Assembly (NCBI RefSeq): GCF_017877135.1
Contig: NZ_JAGIPH010000004.1
Location: forward strand, 248,001 to 312,000
Origin: Neorhizobium galegae
Lineage (GTDB): Bacteria; Pseudomonadota; Alphaproteobacteria; Rhizobiales; Rhizobiaceae
Length of the DNA stretch: 64,000 nt
Direction of reading: 5' to 3'
A model generated the notes under the pieces. The model was given only the letters and a program-made list of their open reading frames with translations. It was not told the DNA's origin and made no database searches. The stretch's first letter is position 1. Each line of letters begins with the position of its first letter. This document shows, one piece after another, positions 1-8,182 of this stretch. The position numbers were made by a program, and so were the translations under genes.

Positions 1-931
1 TCACCGATACCGCCACGTAGATGCCGCTCGCCAGCATTCCCTGGGGTTCGCTCAGGTGCTGAGCCGCGGCGGAAATGCGGATCGTGCCGCCGCCCGGCAT
101 GGCATCGCGCGCATTGACGACGAGGTTGATCAGCGCCGTTTCGAACTGGTTGGCATCGGTGAGAATATAGGGGAGGTCGGCCTCATAGGAGGCCTCGATG
201 GCCGTGTTGGCGTCCAGTGACCGACGCATCAGCTCCAGCATGCCTTCGATCGACTCTTCCACATCGATGGTCCGGACATCCAGCTCCTGCCGGCGCGAAA
301 AGGCCAGCAGCCTCTGTGTCAGTGCTGCCCCGCGCTCGGCGCCGCGAATGGCGTTGGCCACAAGCGGCGTGAGCTGTGGATCGGCGGGCAGTCGTTTTTC
401 GAGGATCTGCAGGCTGCCGAGCACGGCCATCAGCAGATTGTTGAAGTCATGCGCAATGCCGCCCGTCAGCTGCCCTATGGCTTCCACCTTCTGGGCCTGA
501 AACAGATCTTCGCGCGCTTTGGCGAGCGCCAGTTGCGTGTCGCGCTTCTCGCTGATGTCGCGGGTGATCTTGGCAAATCCGAGCAGCGTGCCGTCTTCAT
601 CCCGAATGGCGTCGATCAGCACATTCGCCCAGAAGCGGCTGCCATCCTTGCGAACGCGCCAGCCCTCCTTTTCGAAGCGTCCAATGCTGGTTGCAACGGC
701 AAGGCCTTTTTCCGGGGCGCCGCTGGCACGGTCTTCCGGCGTATAGAAGCGGGAAAAGTGCTCCCCAATGATTTCCGACGCCGTATAGCCTTTCACGCGC
801 TCGGCGCCCGGGTTCCAGCTGGCCACATGACCCTGAGGGTCGATCATGTAGATGGCATAATCGCTAATGGAATTGATCAGCAGCCGCGCGTGATCGTGTG
901 TTGCCAGCTGCTCCTTTAGGCCATCGGCCAT
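1..931 (-). CDS. PAS-domain sensor histidine kinase, C-terminus cut by window edge
   Basis: The frame is open from ATG at 931 to the left edge, giving the first 310 residues. Residues about 15-125 form a PAS/PAC sensor domain (WNPGAERVKGY, then DGTLLGFAKITRDIS). A short coiled linker follows, then the dimerisation H-box GGIAHDFNNLL with the phosphoacceptor His near residue 161. The ATPase N-box NLVVNARDAMPGGG begins near residue 269. The HDFNN type of kinase often carries a C-terminal receiver, which would lie outside the window. A perfect EcfG-type promoter ends about 40 bp upstream, so the kinase is probably made under general stress. The signal sensed cannot be told from the sequence; there is no membrane segment in the visible part, so it should be cytoplasmic. 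Confidence 0.9.
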   Translation of the reverse strand, partial: MADGLKEQLATHDHARLLINSISDYAIYMIDPQGHVASWNPGAERVKGYTASEIIGEHFSRFYTPEDRASGAPEKGLAVATSIGRFEKEGWRVRKDGSRFWANVLIDAIRDEDGTLLGFAKITRDISEKRDTQLALAKAREDLFQAQKVEAIGQLTGGIAHDFNNLLMAVLGSLQILEKRLPADPQLTPLVANAIRGAERGAALTQRLLAFSRRQELDVRTIDVEESIEGMLELMRRSLDANTAIEASYEADLPYILTDANQFETALINLVVNARDAMPGGGTIRISAAAQHLSEPQGMLASGIYVAVSV

Positions 932-969
932 TGCGCCCCCATCCTCGCCTACATTTTGCGGCTCTTATA

Positions 970-994
970 AACGCGCTCTGTCATAAATGGTTCC
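970..994 (-). promoter_or_regulatory. EcfG (general stress sigma factor) promoter for the PAS kinase
   Basis: Read on the minus strand, GGAAC (994-990) is followed by exactly 16 nt and then CGTT (973-970). This is the established EcfG/ECF15 promoter signature. The expected start is near 963, leaving a leader of about 30 nt before the ATG at 931. Confidence 0.75.
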
Positions 995-1044
995 ACGGCA
1001 TTCAAAAATCTTCGGGGGGCGTTGACAAAAAGGCAGCGCATGAT

Positions 1045-1076
1045 ACGACTGACGAAATTATAAATTCGTCAGTCGT
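1045..1076. promoter_or_regulatory. Perfect 12-bp inverted repeat, probable TetR operator
   Basis: ACGACTGACGAA (1045-1056) is repeated in inverse orientation at 1065-1076 around an 8-bp A/T-rich centre. It ends 15 bp before the TetR start codon. A TTGACA element lies just upstream at 1022-1027, although no good -10 sits at the ideal distance. Position and symmetry fit autorepression by the TetR protein and control of the downstream efflux genes. Confidence 0.7.
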
Positions 1077-1091
1077 TAGTCAGAAGGTGTC

Positions 1092-1697
1092 ATGAGCGAT
1101 CAGTCGGCCCCGTCCCAGGAAAATACGCGCAAGGAGAATGTCGAGCGTATCCTCGACACCGCTGCGCGCCTGTTCATGCATTACGGCTATGCGAAGACGA
1201 ACGTGGCAGACATCGCCCGCGAATTGTCGATGTCGCCCGCCAATATCTATCGCTTCTTCTCCTCCAAGGCCGAGATCCACCAGGCCATCGCGAGGCGTAT
1301 GCTGGAGCAGCAATATGCCATCCTGGCCGCCAATGCCAAAGGTGGCGGGGCGGCGGCAGAGCGCCTGAAGAACCATCTTCTGCTGCAGCACCGCATCACC
1401 GTCGAAACCATGCTCGATGACGAGAAGGTTCATGAAATGGTGCTGGTGGCCATGGACCAGCAATGGCAGGTGATCCAGCAGCATCTGGAGCGCGTGCGCG
1501 AACTGATCCGCTCGATCATCGACGATGGCATTTCTGCAGGCGAATTTCGTGCGCAGGACAGCCTTTTGGCGGCCGAGTGCTTCATGCAGGCAGCCACCGC
1601 ATTCTGCCACCCGCAGATCGTTTCGAAAAAACTGAGCCAGGATGAGGTTGCAGGCCCGGATGATATGGCCGCCTTCATCCTGCGCGCTCTCGTTTAG
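1092..1697 (+). CDS. TetR/AcrR family transcriptional repressor
   Basis: This 201-residue protein has the usual TetR layout. Residues about 18-64 contain the helix-turn-helix (NVADIARELSMSPANIYRFF), and the rest is a helical ligand-binding domain. It is followed after 60 bp by an RND efflux adaptor and pump on the same strand, and preceded by a 32-bp palindrome, so it most likely represses its own gene and the pump until an inducer binds. The C-terminal domain is too variable to name the inducer. Length is normal for the family. Confidence 0.9.
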   Translation: MSDQSAPSQENTRKENVERILDTAARLFMHYGYAKTNVADIARELSMSPANIYRFFSSKAEIHQAIARRMLEQQYAILAANAKGGGAAAERLKNHLLLQHRITVETMLDDEKVHEMVLVAMDQQWQVIQQHLERVRELIRSIIDDGISAGEFRAQDSLLAAECFMQAATAFCHPQIVSKKLSQDEVAGPDDMAAFILRALV

Positions 1698-1757
1698 TCA
1701 GTTCAGAGCAGGGGATCGAGACGATCCGCCCTTCACACGCCGGTAGGAGCCGCAGAA

Positions 1758-2891
1758 GTGACGAAAAAGACCACGATGTCCTGGCAACAATTCGCCGTGG
1801 CTGCTTCGCTGATGGTCCTGGTGGGCTGCAGCGAGGAAAAGCAGGCTGCCGCTCCCGAAGCGCGACCCGTCAAGGTGGTGACGGTGGCGGAGCCGGATGA
1901 AGGACGGCTTCTGCAGTATTCGGGCGCCGTCAAGGCGCGCCGCGAGATCGCGCTCGGTTTCCGCGTGGATGGCAAGATCACCGAACGCCTGGTCGATGTC
2001 GGGCAGCGGGTCAAGTCCGGGGATGTGCTCGCGCGCCTCGACCCGGTCGATTACGAACTGTCCGTGCGCCAGGCGGAAGCGGAACTTGCCTCGGCGGAAA
2101 AGCAGGTGGATATCACCCGCCTTGCGCTGCGCCGCGCCGAAATCCTGCAGGAAAAGAGCGTCACCTCGCAATCGGCGCTGGAGCAGAGCCAGCTGTCGCA
2201 TGATCAGGCCGTTGCCGCGCGCGATGCAGCCGTCTCCGCGCTTGAGCAGGCCCGCAACAAGGTGTCCTATGCCAGCCTGAAGTCAGGTGTCGATGGCATC
2301 GTCACGGCCGTCAGCGCTGAAGCGGGCCAGGTCGTGGCGGCCGGTTCTTCCGTCGTCACGGTGGCTGCCGATGGTGCCAAGGAAGTCGAGATTGCCGTTC
2401 CGGAGGTCGATATTGCCGAGTTCAAGCCTGGCAAGGCGGTGAAGGCCAGCTTCTGGTCGAACAGCGGCCTGTCGCTCATTGGTACCGTGCGCGAAATCGC
2501 CGGCAGCGCCAGCAGCACGTCGCGCACCTTTGCCGTTCGCGTCAGCCTGCCGGATGATCCGCAGCTGCGCCTTGGCATGACCGCAACGGTGACGGCGACC
2601 ACAGAGGGCGCAACGCCCGCCTATGTTCTGCCGCTTTCGGCGCTTGCCAAGCAGAACGGCAAACCGGTCGTGTGGGTATTTGACCAGGCCTCCGGCGCCG
2701 TTCATGTGCGCGAGGTCACAGTTGGCGGCTTCTCCGATGACGGCGTGCGCGTGACCGGTGGCATTGCCAAGGGTGATGTGGTTGTGGCCGCCGGCACGCA
2801 GTTCATGCGCGAGGACATGAAGATCCGCCTCTACGGGCAAGCGTCCGAAACCGCCGGCGAGGCTGATGCCGCGCCCCCGATCCGTTCTTGA
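1758..2891 (+). CDS. RND efflux periplasmic adaptor (membrane fusion) lipoprotein
   Basis: The 377-residue product starts at a GTG that has AGGAG eight bases upstream. The N-terminus carries a short hydrophobic stretch ending in a lipobox (LVGC, Cys near residue 24), so the mature protein is probably lipid-anchored in the periplasm. A biotinyl-lipoyl-like half (DGKITERLVDVGQRVKSGD), an alpha-helical hairpin rich in Glu/Gln/Ala (about 95-165), the second lipoyl half and a beta-barrel region follow, as in AcrA/MexA. It links the inner-membrane pump encoded 28 bp downstream to an outer-membrane channel. No channel gene is present here, so a channel encoded elsewhere must be used. Confidence 0.9.
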   Translation: MTKKTTMSWQQFAVAASLMVLVGCSEEKQAAAPEARPVKVVTVAEPDEGRLLQYSGAVKARREIALGFRVDGKITERLVDVGQRVKSGDVLARLDPVDYELSVRQAEAELASAEKQVDITRLALRRAEILQEKSVTSQSALEQSQLSHDQAVAARDAAVSALEQARNKVSYASLKSGVDGIVTAVSAEAGQVVAAGSSVVTVAADGAKEVEIAVPEVDIAEFKPGKAVKASFWSNSGLSLIGTVREIAGSASSTSRTFAVRVSLPDDPQLRLGMTATVTATTEGATPAYVLPLSALAKQNGKPVVWVFDQASGAVHVREVTVGGFSDDGVRVTGGIAKGDVVVAAGTQFMREDMKIRLYGQASETAGEADAAPPIRS

Positions 2892-2919
2892 CCCCCACGC
2901 TCAAAGGCAGGACACCTCC

Positions 2920-5900
2920 ATGACATCCTCCCGCCAGGACAGGTCCGGAAAACAGCCCTTCAACCTGTCGCGCTGGGCAATCGCCCATCCGAGCATCGGC
3001 CGCTTCCTCTTCGGCATCATCATCGTCATCGGTGGCCTTGCCATCATGAACATGGGCCAGAAGGAAGATCCGGATTTCACCTTCCGCGTCATGGTGGTGC
3101 AGGCCGTCTGGCCGGGCGCCTCCATCGAGGAGATGCAGGATCAGGTGGTCAACAAGATTGAGCGCAAGCTGCAGGAAACCCCGCATCTGGATTGGGTGAA
3201 ATCCTATACGCGCGCCGGTTCCTCGATCACGACGCTGCAGATCAAGGGCGATACGAGTTCCGCACAGGTGGCCGATGCCTTCTATCAGGTACGCAAGAAG
3301 ATCGGCGATATCGAGCAGGAACTGCCGAGCGGGCTTCTCGGCCCCTATTTCAACGACGAATTTGGCGACACCTATATCACGCTCCATGCGCTGACCGGTG
3401 ACGGCTACAGCTATCCCGAGCTGAAGACCTTCGCCACGCAGGCCCGCGACATGCTGCTGGCCACCAAGGGTGTCGAGAAGGTCTCGATCCTGGGCGCCCA
3501 GGACGAGAAGATCTATGTCGACGTCTCCTCCAAGACGCTTGCCGAGCGCAATCTGACCTTCACCGATATCCAGAACGCGCTCGCCGGCCAGAACAATGTC
3601 GATCCCGCCGGTACGGTTGAAACCGCAACCCGCTCGGTGCGCATCTCCGTGGAAGGCGGCGTGCGCACGCCGGAAGACATCCGCGCCTTGCGCATCCGAA
3701 GCGGTGACCAGGTGTTTCGCCTCGGCGATATCGCGACCGTCAGCAAGGGACTGATCGATCCCTATGATCGCAAGTTCCGCTTCAATGGCCGCGATGCCGT
3801 GGAAATCGGCGTGGTCATGCAGAACGGCTACAAGGTGACGGATGTCGGCCAGTGGGTCGAGGAAACCTACAAGCGGTTCGAAAGCGCTCTGCCGGTCGGT
3901 GTGTCCGTTGCGCAGATCTCCAATCAGCCGGAAGTGGTGCACGAGGCGGTCGGCGAGTTTTCACAGGCCCTTCTTGAAGCACTGGTCATCGTGCTGGTGG
4001 TGTCGCTGCTGTCGATCGGCTGGCGCTCGGGCATCGTCATTGCGATCTCCATTCCGCTGGTGCTCGCCGCCACCCTTGCCATCATGTACGAGCTTGGCAT
4101 CGAGCTGCAGCGCATCTCGCTTGGCGCCCTTATCATCGCGCTCGGCCTTCTGGTCGATGACGCGATGATCGTGGTGGAACTGATGGAGCGCAAGCTGGAG
4201 GAGGGGCTGGAAAAGCTCGACGCCGCCACCTTTGCCTATTCCTCGACCGCCTTCCCGATGCTGACCGGCACGCTGATCACCACGGCCGGCTTCATTCCCG
4301 TCGGCTTTGCGGCCTCGACCGCCGGCGAATACGTGCGCTCGCTGTTTTATGTCGTCGGCATTGCGCTGGTGACCTCGTGGTTCGTCGCGGTCTATTTCAC
4401 GCCCTGGCTCGGCTACATGATCCTGAAGCAGCGCGCCCATGCCGGCACGCATCATGACAGCTATGATACGCGCTTCTATCGCGCCTTGCGCGGAACGGTC
4501 GGCTGGGCGGTCAGACACCGGATCATCGTTCTCCTGATGACGCTGATGGTGTTTGCAGGCTCTCTCTACAGTTTCAAGTTCATCCCGCAGAGCTTCTTCC
4601 CGCAGTCCTCGCGCCCGGAAATCCTCGTCGATCTGTGGTTGCCGGAAGGCACGGCGATTGCGGAGGTGGAACGCCAGGCCAAGGCGCTCGAACAGAAGAT
4701 CATGGACGATCCGGACAAGAAGTTCGTCGCCACCTTCATCGGCGAAGGTGCGCCGCGCTTCTTCCTGCCGCTCGACCAGCAGCTGCGCAACCCGAATTTC
4801 GCCCAGCTGCTCATAATGTCAAACGGGCTTGAGGAGCGCGAGCGGATGATCGTCAAGCTGCGCAAGATCCTGGCCGAGGATTTCCCGACGGTGCGCGGTA
4901 AGGTCGATCGCCTCTTCCTCGGCCCGCCGGTGGGCTGGGCCGTGCAGATGCGCGTGACGGGTCCAGACCGTGCCGAAGTGCGCCGCATTGCCGATCAGGT
5001 GAAGGAGCGTTTCCATCAGAATCCGCTTCTCGGCACCGTGCATGACGATTGGCTGGAGCCGGTGATAGCCATGAAGCTCATCATCGACCAGGACCGTGCC
5101 CGTGCGCTGGGTGTCAGTTCGCAGCGCGTGCGCCAGATGCTTTATGCCACGTTGAGCGGGGCAACGCTCGACCAGTTCCGCGATGGCGAGGAAACCGTGT
5201 CCATCGTCCTGCGTGAGCCCGATGCGACGCGCCATCTGCTGACGGCGGTTAATTCGATCTACATCCCGACGGACAATGGTGGCTTCGTGCCGGTCTCGCA
5301 GGTGGCGCGCGTCGAACCCGTGCAGGAAAACGGCATCGAATGGCGCCGTGACCGCCTGCCGACCGTCTCCATCAAGGCGACCGTGCCGGATGGTGTTGAA
5401 CCCAACGACCTGGCGCTGAAGATGTATCAGGGCATGGGCGATCTGCGCAGTGCGCTTCCGGCGGGCTACAAGGTCGAGATCCAGGGTGGCGCCGAGGACG
5501 CGGCGGAGAGCCAGATGTCGATTGCCGCCAAGGCGCCTGTCATGCTGTTCGTGATCGTCGCGCTGCTGATGATCCAGCTGCAGCACTTTGGCAAGTCGAT
5601 GCTGGTGCTGGCGACGGGGCCGCTCGCCATCATCGGGGCATCGGCCGCGCTCCTCGTCACCGGTGCTCCCTTCGGTTTCGTGGCGATCCTCGGTGTTATT
5701 GCGCTCCTTGGCATCATCATCCGCAACTCGATCATCCTGGTCGACCAGATCGACCAGGATATTGCCTCCGGAATGGCGCGGGCCGAAGCCATCGTCGGAG
5801 CCGCCGTGCGCCGTTTTCGCCCGATCATGCTGACGGCGCTGGTGGCGGTTCTGGCCCTTATCCCGATTTCCCGCGGCCTGTTCTGGGGACCGCTCGCCTA

Positions 5901-6069
5901 TGCCATGATGGGCGGCATCCTGGTGGGCACTGTCCTTACCATTTTGGTGCTGCCGGCCGCCTACGCCCTGTTCTTCGGCCGCGAGCCGAAATCCCGAAAG
6001 CCCTCCGGCGAGAACGATGATCGCCCGAAGGAGCCCTCGTCGCTCACTCTTCCCACCGCCGCGGAATGA
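2920..6069 (+). CDS. RND multidrug efflux pump, AcrB-like inner-membrane transporter (HAE1 type)
   Basis: The 1049-residue protein has the duplicated RND architecture: TM1, a large periplasmic loop (about 40-340), TM2-6, TM7, a second loop, TM8-12. The proton-relay aspartates of TM4 are present in GLLVDDAMI near residues 413-414. At the position of the essential TM10 lysine of AcrB the sequence reads GIIIRNSIILVDQ, with Arg near residue 935. The start was placed at the ATG at 2920 behind AAAGGCAGGA; the open frame extends upstream to 2866, but that part overlaps the adaptor gene and does not look like RND protein. It uses the proton gradient to expel compounds together with the adaptor. Substrates are unknown. 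Confidence 0.92.
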   Translation: MTSSRQDRSGKQPFNLSRWAIAHPSIGRFLFGIIIVIGGLAIMNMGQKEDPDFTFRVMVVQAVWPGASIEEMQDQVVNKIERKLQETPHLDWVKSYTRAGSSITTLQIKGDTSSAQVADAFYQVRKKIGDIEQELPSGLLGPYFNDEFGDTYITLHALTGDGYSYPELKTFATQARDMLLATKGVEKVSILGAQDEKIYVDVSSKTLAERNLTFTDIQNALAGQNNVDPAGTVETATRSVRISVEGGVRTPEDIRALRIRSGDQVFRLGDIATVSKGLIDPYDRKFRFNGRDAVEIGVVMQNGYKVTDVGQWVEETYKRFESALPVGVSVAQISNQPEVVHEAVGEFSQALLEALVIVLVVSLLSIGWRSGIVIAISIPLVLAATLAIMYELGIELQRISLGALIIALGLLVDDAMIVVELMERKLEEGLEKLDAATFAYSSTAFPMLTGTLITTAGFIPVGFAASTAGEYVRSLFYVVGIALVTSWFVAVYFTPWLGYMILKQRAHAGTHHDSYDTRFYRALRGTVGWAVRHRIIVLLMTLMVFAGSLYSFKFIPQSFFPQSSRPEILVDLWLPEGTAIAEVERQAKALEQKIMDDPDKKFVATFIGEGAPRFFLPLDQQLRNPNFAQLLIMSNGLEERERMIVKLRKILAEDFPTVRGKVDRLFLGPPVGWAVQMRVTGPDRAEVRRIADQVKERFHQNPLLGTVHDDWLEPVIAMKLIIDQDRARALGVSSQRVRQMLYATLSGATLDQFRDGEETVSIVLREPDATRHLLTAVNSIYIPTDNGGFVPVSQVARVEPVQENGIEWRRDRLPTVSIKATVPDGVEPNDLALKMYQGMGDLRSALPAGYKVEIQGGAEDAAESQMSIAAKAPVMLFVIVALLMIQLQHFGKSMLVLATGPLAIIGASAALLVTGAPFGFVAILGVIALLGIIIRNSIILVDQIDQDIASGMARAEAIVGAAVRRFRPIMLTALVAVLALIPISRGLFWGPLAYAMMGGILVGTVLTILVLPAAYALFFGREPKSRKPSGENDDRPKEPSSLTLPTAAE

Positions 6070-6075
6070 GCGACA

Positions 6076-6107
6076 GGCGGGAAGCGGTGCCCCTGCCGCT
6101 TCCCGCC
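6076..6107 (+). terminator. Strong hairpin after the efflux operon
   Basis: GGCGGGAAGCGG pairs perfectly with CCGCTTCCCGCC over an 8-nt loop, six bases after the pump stop codon. Only a short pyrimidine run (CTCTCTT) follows, so it may terminate weakly or protect the 3' end. Confidence 0.6.
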
Positions 6108-6129
6108 CTCTCTTGAGGGGAAGCATGGC

Positions 6130-6266
6130 TTGGAAAGACCATCGCGGTTCGACCCTGGATTGAGTGGAAAATTCCGGATCCGTCTGCCAAGGCAGATGCC
6201 GGGTTTCTCGCGTTGGCGCAGGTGAACCCGTAAAGTCCGCTCAACTGACGTTGACCGGAGATTTTC
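6130..6266 (+). promoter_or_regulatory. Structured leader before the sulfate transporter operon
   Basis: The stretch before the binding-protein gene can form two adjacent hairpins. One spans about 6174-6202 (CCGG outer arms, a TCTGCC/GGCAGA-like inner stem). The second pairs GGGTT at 6201-6205 with AACCC at 6225-6229; the two compete for bases 6201-6202. This could be a cis-regulatory RNA responding to sulfur status, but I cannot assign it to a known family by eye. A GGAG ribosome site precedes the ATG at 6267. Confidence 0.3.
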
Positions 6267-7253
6267 ATGAACCGCCTCCTTATTCTTGGCACTGCGCTTG
6301 CGGCACTTTTTGCAGCACCTGCCTTTGCCGAAGGTCCGAACAAGCTTCTCAACGCGTCCTACGATGTCGCCCGCGAGGTGTTTGCTGCCGAAAACGAGGC
6401 CTTCATCAAGACCCATCCGGGCATCACCATCGATCAGTCGCATGCCGGAACCTCGAAGCAGGCGCGCGCCATCGTGGAAGGTCTGGAAGCTGACGTTGTG
6501 ACCTTCAACCAGGTCACGGATATCGATTTTCTGGTGAAGCAGGGCTTTGTCTCGGCCGACTGGCAGAAGAACTTTCCCAATGAGGCTTCGCCCTTCTATT
6601 CCTTCCCGTCCTTCCTGGTGCGGGCCGGCAATCCGAAGAACATCAAGGACTGGAAGGATCTTGCCCGCGACGACGTGAAGGTGATCTTCCCCAACCCGAA
6701 GACCTCCGGCAATGCGCGCTACACCTATCTCGCCGCCACCGCCTATGCCAAGGAAGCCTTCGGCGGCGACGAGGAGAAGGTGGAAGCCTTCGTGAAGAAG
6801 ATTTTTGACAACGTGCCGGTCTTCGACACCGGAGGCCGTGCGGCAACTACCACCTTTGTCGAGCGCGGAACCGGCGATGTCCTGATCACGTTTGAAGCCG
6901 AAACGCGCGGCATTGCCAAGCAATACGGTGCCGACAAGGTGGAAAGCGTCATTCCGTCCGTCTCGCTGCTCGCCGAATTCCCGGTCGCCGTGGTCGACAA
7001 GGTGGCCAAGAAGCACGGCACGCAGGAACTGGCCAAGTCGTATCTCGACTTCCTTTACAGCGAGGAGGGCCAGCGCATCGCGGCGCAGTTCGGCCACCGC
7101 GTTCACAATGAAAAGGTCACGGCAGAGTTCAAGGATCAGTTCCCCTCCATCCGTCTGGTGAATGTCAACGACGTGTTCGGCGGCTGGGACAAGATCCAGA
7201 AGGAGCAGTTTGCCTCCGGCGGCACGCTCGACAAGCTGTACGGCAGCCGTTAA
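6267..7253 (+). CDS. sbp: Sulfate ABC transporter substrate-binding protein
   Basis: The 328-residue precursor has a signal peptide of about 21 residues ending AFA-EG. The mature part matches the sulfate/thiosulfate-binding family: LLNASYDVAREVF at the start, the ligand-loop region HAGTSKQARAIVEGLEADV, and the NPKTSGNARYTYLAA segment. It captures sulfate in the periplasm for the CysT/CysW/CysA transporter encoded directly downstream. Whether it should be called Sbp or CysP (thiosulfate preference) cannot be decided by eye. The gene is separated from cysT by a terminator-like hairpin, which should leave more binding-protein mRNA than permease mRNA. Confidence 0.92.
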   Translation: MNRLLILGTALAALFAAPAFAEGPNKLLNASYDVAREVFAAENEAFIKTHPGITIDQSHAGTSKQARAIVEGLEADVVTFNQVTDIDFLVKQGFVSADWQKNFPNEASPFYSFPSFLVRAGNPKNIKDWKDLARDDVKVIFPNPKTSGNARYTYLAATAYAKEAFGGDEEKVEAFVKKIFDNVPVFDTGGRAATTTFVERGTGDVLITFEAETRGIAKQYGADKVESVIPSVSLLAEFPVAVVDKVAKKHGTQELAKSYLDFLYSEEGQRIAAQFGHRVHNEKVTAEFKDQFPSIRLVNVNDVFGGWDKIQKEQFASGGTLDKLYGSR

Positions 7254-7277
7254 CCCAATAGCATTGGCAACGCTTGC

Positions 7278-7308
7278 AAAACCCGGCGGATCCTCACCGC
7301 CGGGTTTT
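7278..7308 (+). terminator. Intra-operon hairpin between binding-protein and permease genes
   Basis: AAAACCCGGCGG pairs perfectly with CCGCCGGGTTTT around a 7-nt loop and ends in a T-run. It looks like an intrinsic terminator or attenuator that lowers expression of cysTWA relative to the binding protein. Confidence 0.7.
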
Positions 7309-7357
7309 GCCGTGAATTCCGAGGAGTGCCTACAATGACCCCCGAAAGAAGCGCATC

Positions 7358-8179
7358 GTGAGACGCAATGTCCTGCCGGGCCTCAATCTGTCGCTCGGGA
7401 TTACCCTGTTTTATGTCGGCCTGATCGTTGTCCTGCCGCTGGCAGCGCTGATCTTCAAGGCCTCCAGCCTGGGCTTTGCCGAATACTGGACCATTGTTTC
7501 TTCGCCGCGCTCGGTTGCGAGCTATCGGGTGACGGCGCTTGCCGCGCTGGCGGCGACCATCTTCAACCTCTTCTTCGGGCTGGCGCTTGCCTGGGTGCTG
7601 ACGCGTTACCGCTTTCCCGGTCGCCGGATCATCGATGCGATGGTGGATTTGCCCTTTGCCCTGCCAACGGCGGTGGCCGGCATTTCGCTCACGGCCCTCT
7701 TTTCCGCCAATGGCTGGTTCGGATCGGTTCTGTCCGATATCGGCATCAAGGTCGCCTATACGCCGCTCGGCATCATGATTGCCATGTGCTTCACCAGCCT
7801 TCCGTTTATCGTGCGCACGGTGCAGCCGGTGCTGGAAGATCTCGATCCGGCGCTGGAAGAGGCGGCGCAGTCGCTCGGAGGTTCCGACTGGACGATCTTT
7901 CGAACCGTCATCCTGCCGCTTCTGGCGCCGGCGCTTCTCGCTGGCACATCGCTCTCCTTTGCCCGGTCGCTGGGCGAGTTCGGCGCCATCATCTTCATTG
8001 CCGGCAACCAGCCCATGTCGACGGAGATCACCGCGCTGCTGATCTTCATCCGGCTGGAGGAATATGACTATCAGGCCGCCGCCGCCATTGCCTCGGTGCT
8101 TCTGCTGACCGCGTTCGCCATGCTCGCCGTCACGAACTGGCTGCAGGCGCGCGCACTGCGCTACACGGTGAAAGGATAG
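7358..8179 (+). CDS. cysT: Sulfate ABC transporter permease CysT
   Basis: The 273-residue inner-membrane protein has about six hydrophobic segments and the permease EAA loop (LEEAAQSLGGSDWTIFRTVILP), typical of CysT/CysU. It pairs with CysW to form the sulfate channel. The only in-frame start I can find is GTG at 7358. A better-placed ATG at 7335 with a GAGGAG site is out of frame and stops after eight codons, its TGA overlapping the GTG. One extra C in the five-C run at 7338-7342 would join the two frames into a basic N-terminus. Either the short frame is translationally coupled, or a base is missing here. Confidence 0.9.
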   Translation: MRRNVLPGLNLSLGITLFYVGLIVVLPLAALIFKASSLGFAEYWTIVSSPRSVASYRVTALAALAATIFNLFFGLALAWVLTRYRFPGRRIIDAMVDLPFALPTAVAGISLTALFSANGWFGSVLSDIGIKVAYTPLGIMIAMCFTSLPFIVRTVQPVLEDLDPALEEAAQSLGGSDWTIFRTVILPLLAPALLAGTSLSFARSLGEFGAIIFIAGNQPMSTEITALLIFIRLEEYDYQAAAAIASVLLLTAFAMLAVTNWLQARALRYTVKG

Positions 8180-8182
8180 CCA

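Noticed and set aside
4819..6126. Open minus-strand frame of 435 codons opposite the RND pump (also 2803-3942)
   Set aside because: Composition (very high Arg, His, Gln) and lack of any domain mark it as a shadow of the pump gene, which has clear motifs on the other strand.
6865..6900. GGAAC inside the sulfate-binding protein gene and similar ones in other coding regions
   Set aside because: They lack the -10 at the required distance or lie inside genes far from any start.
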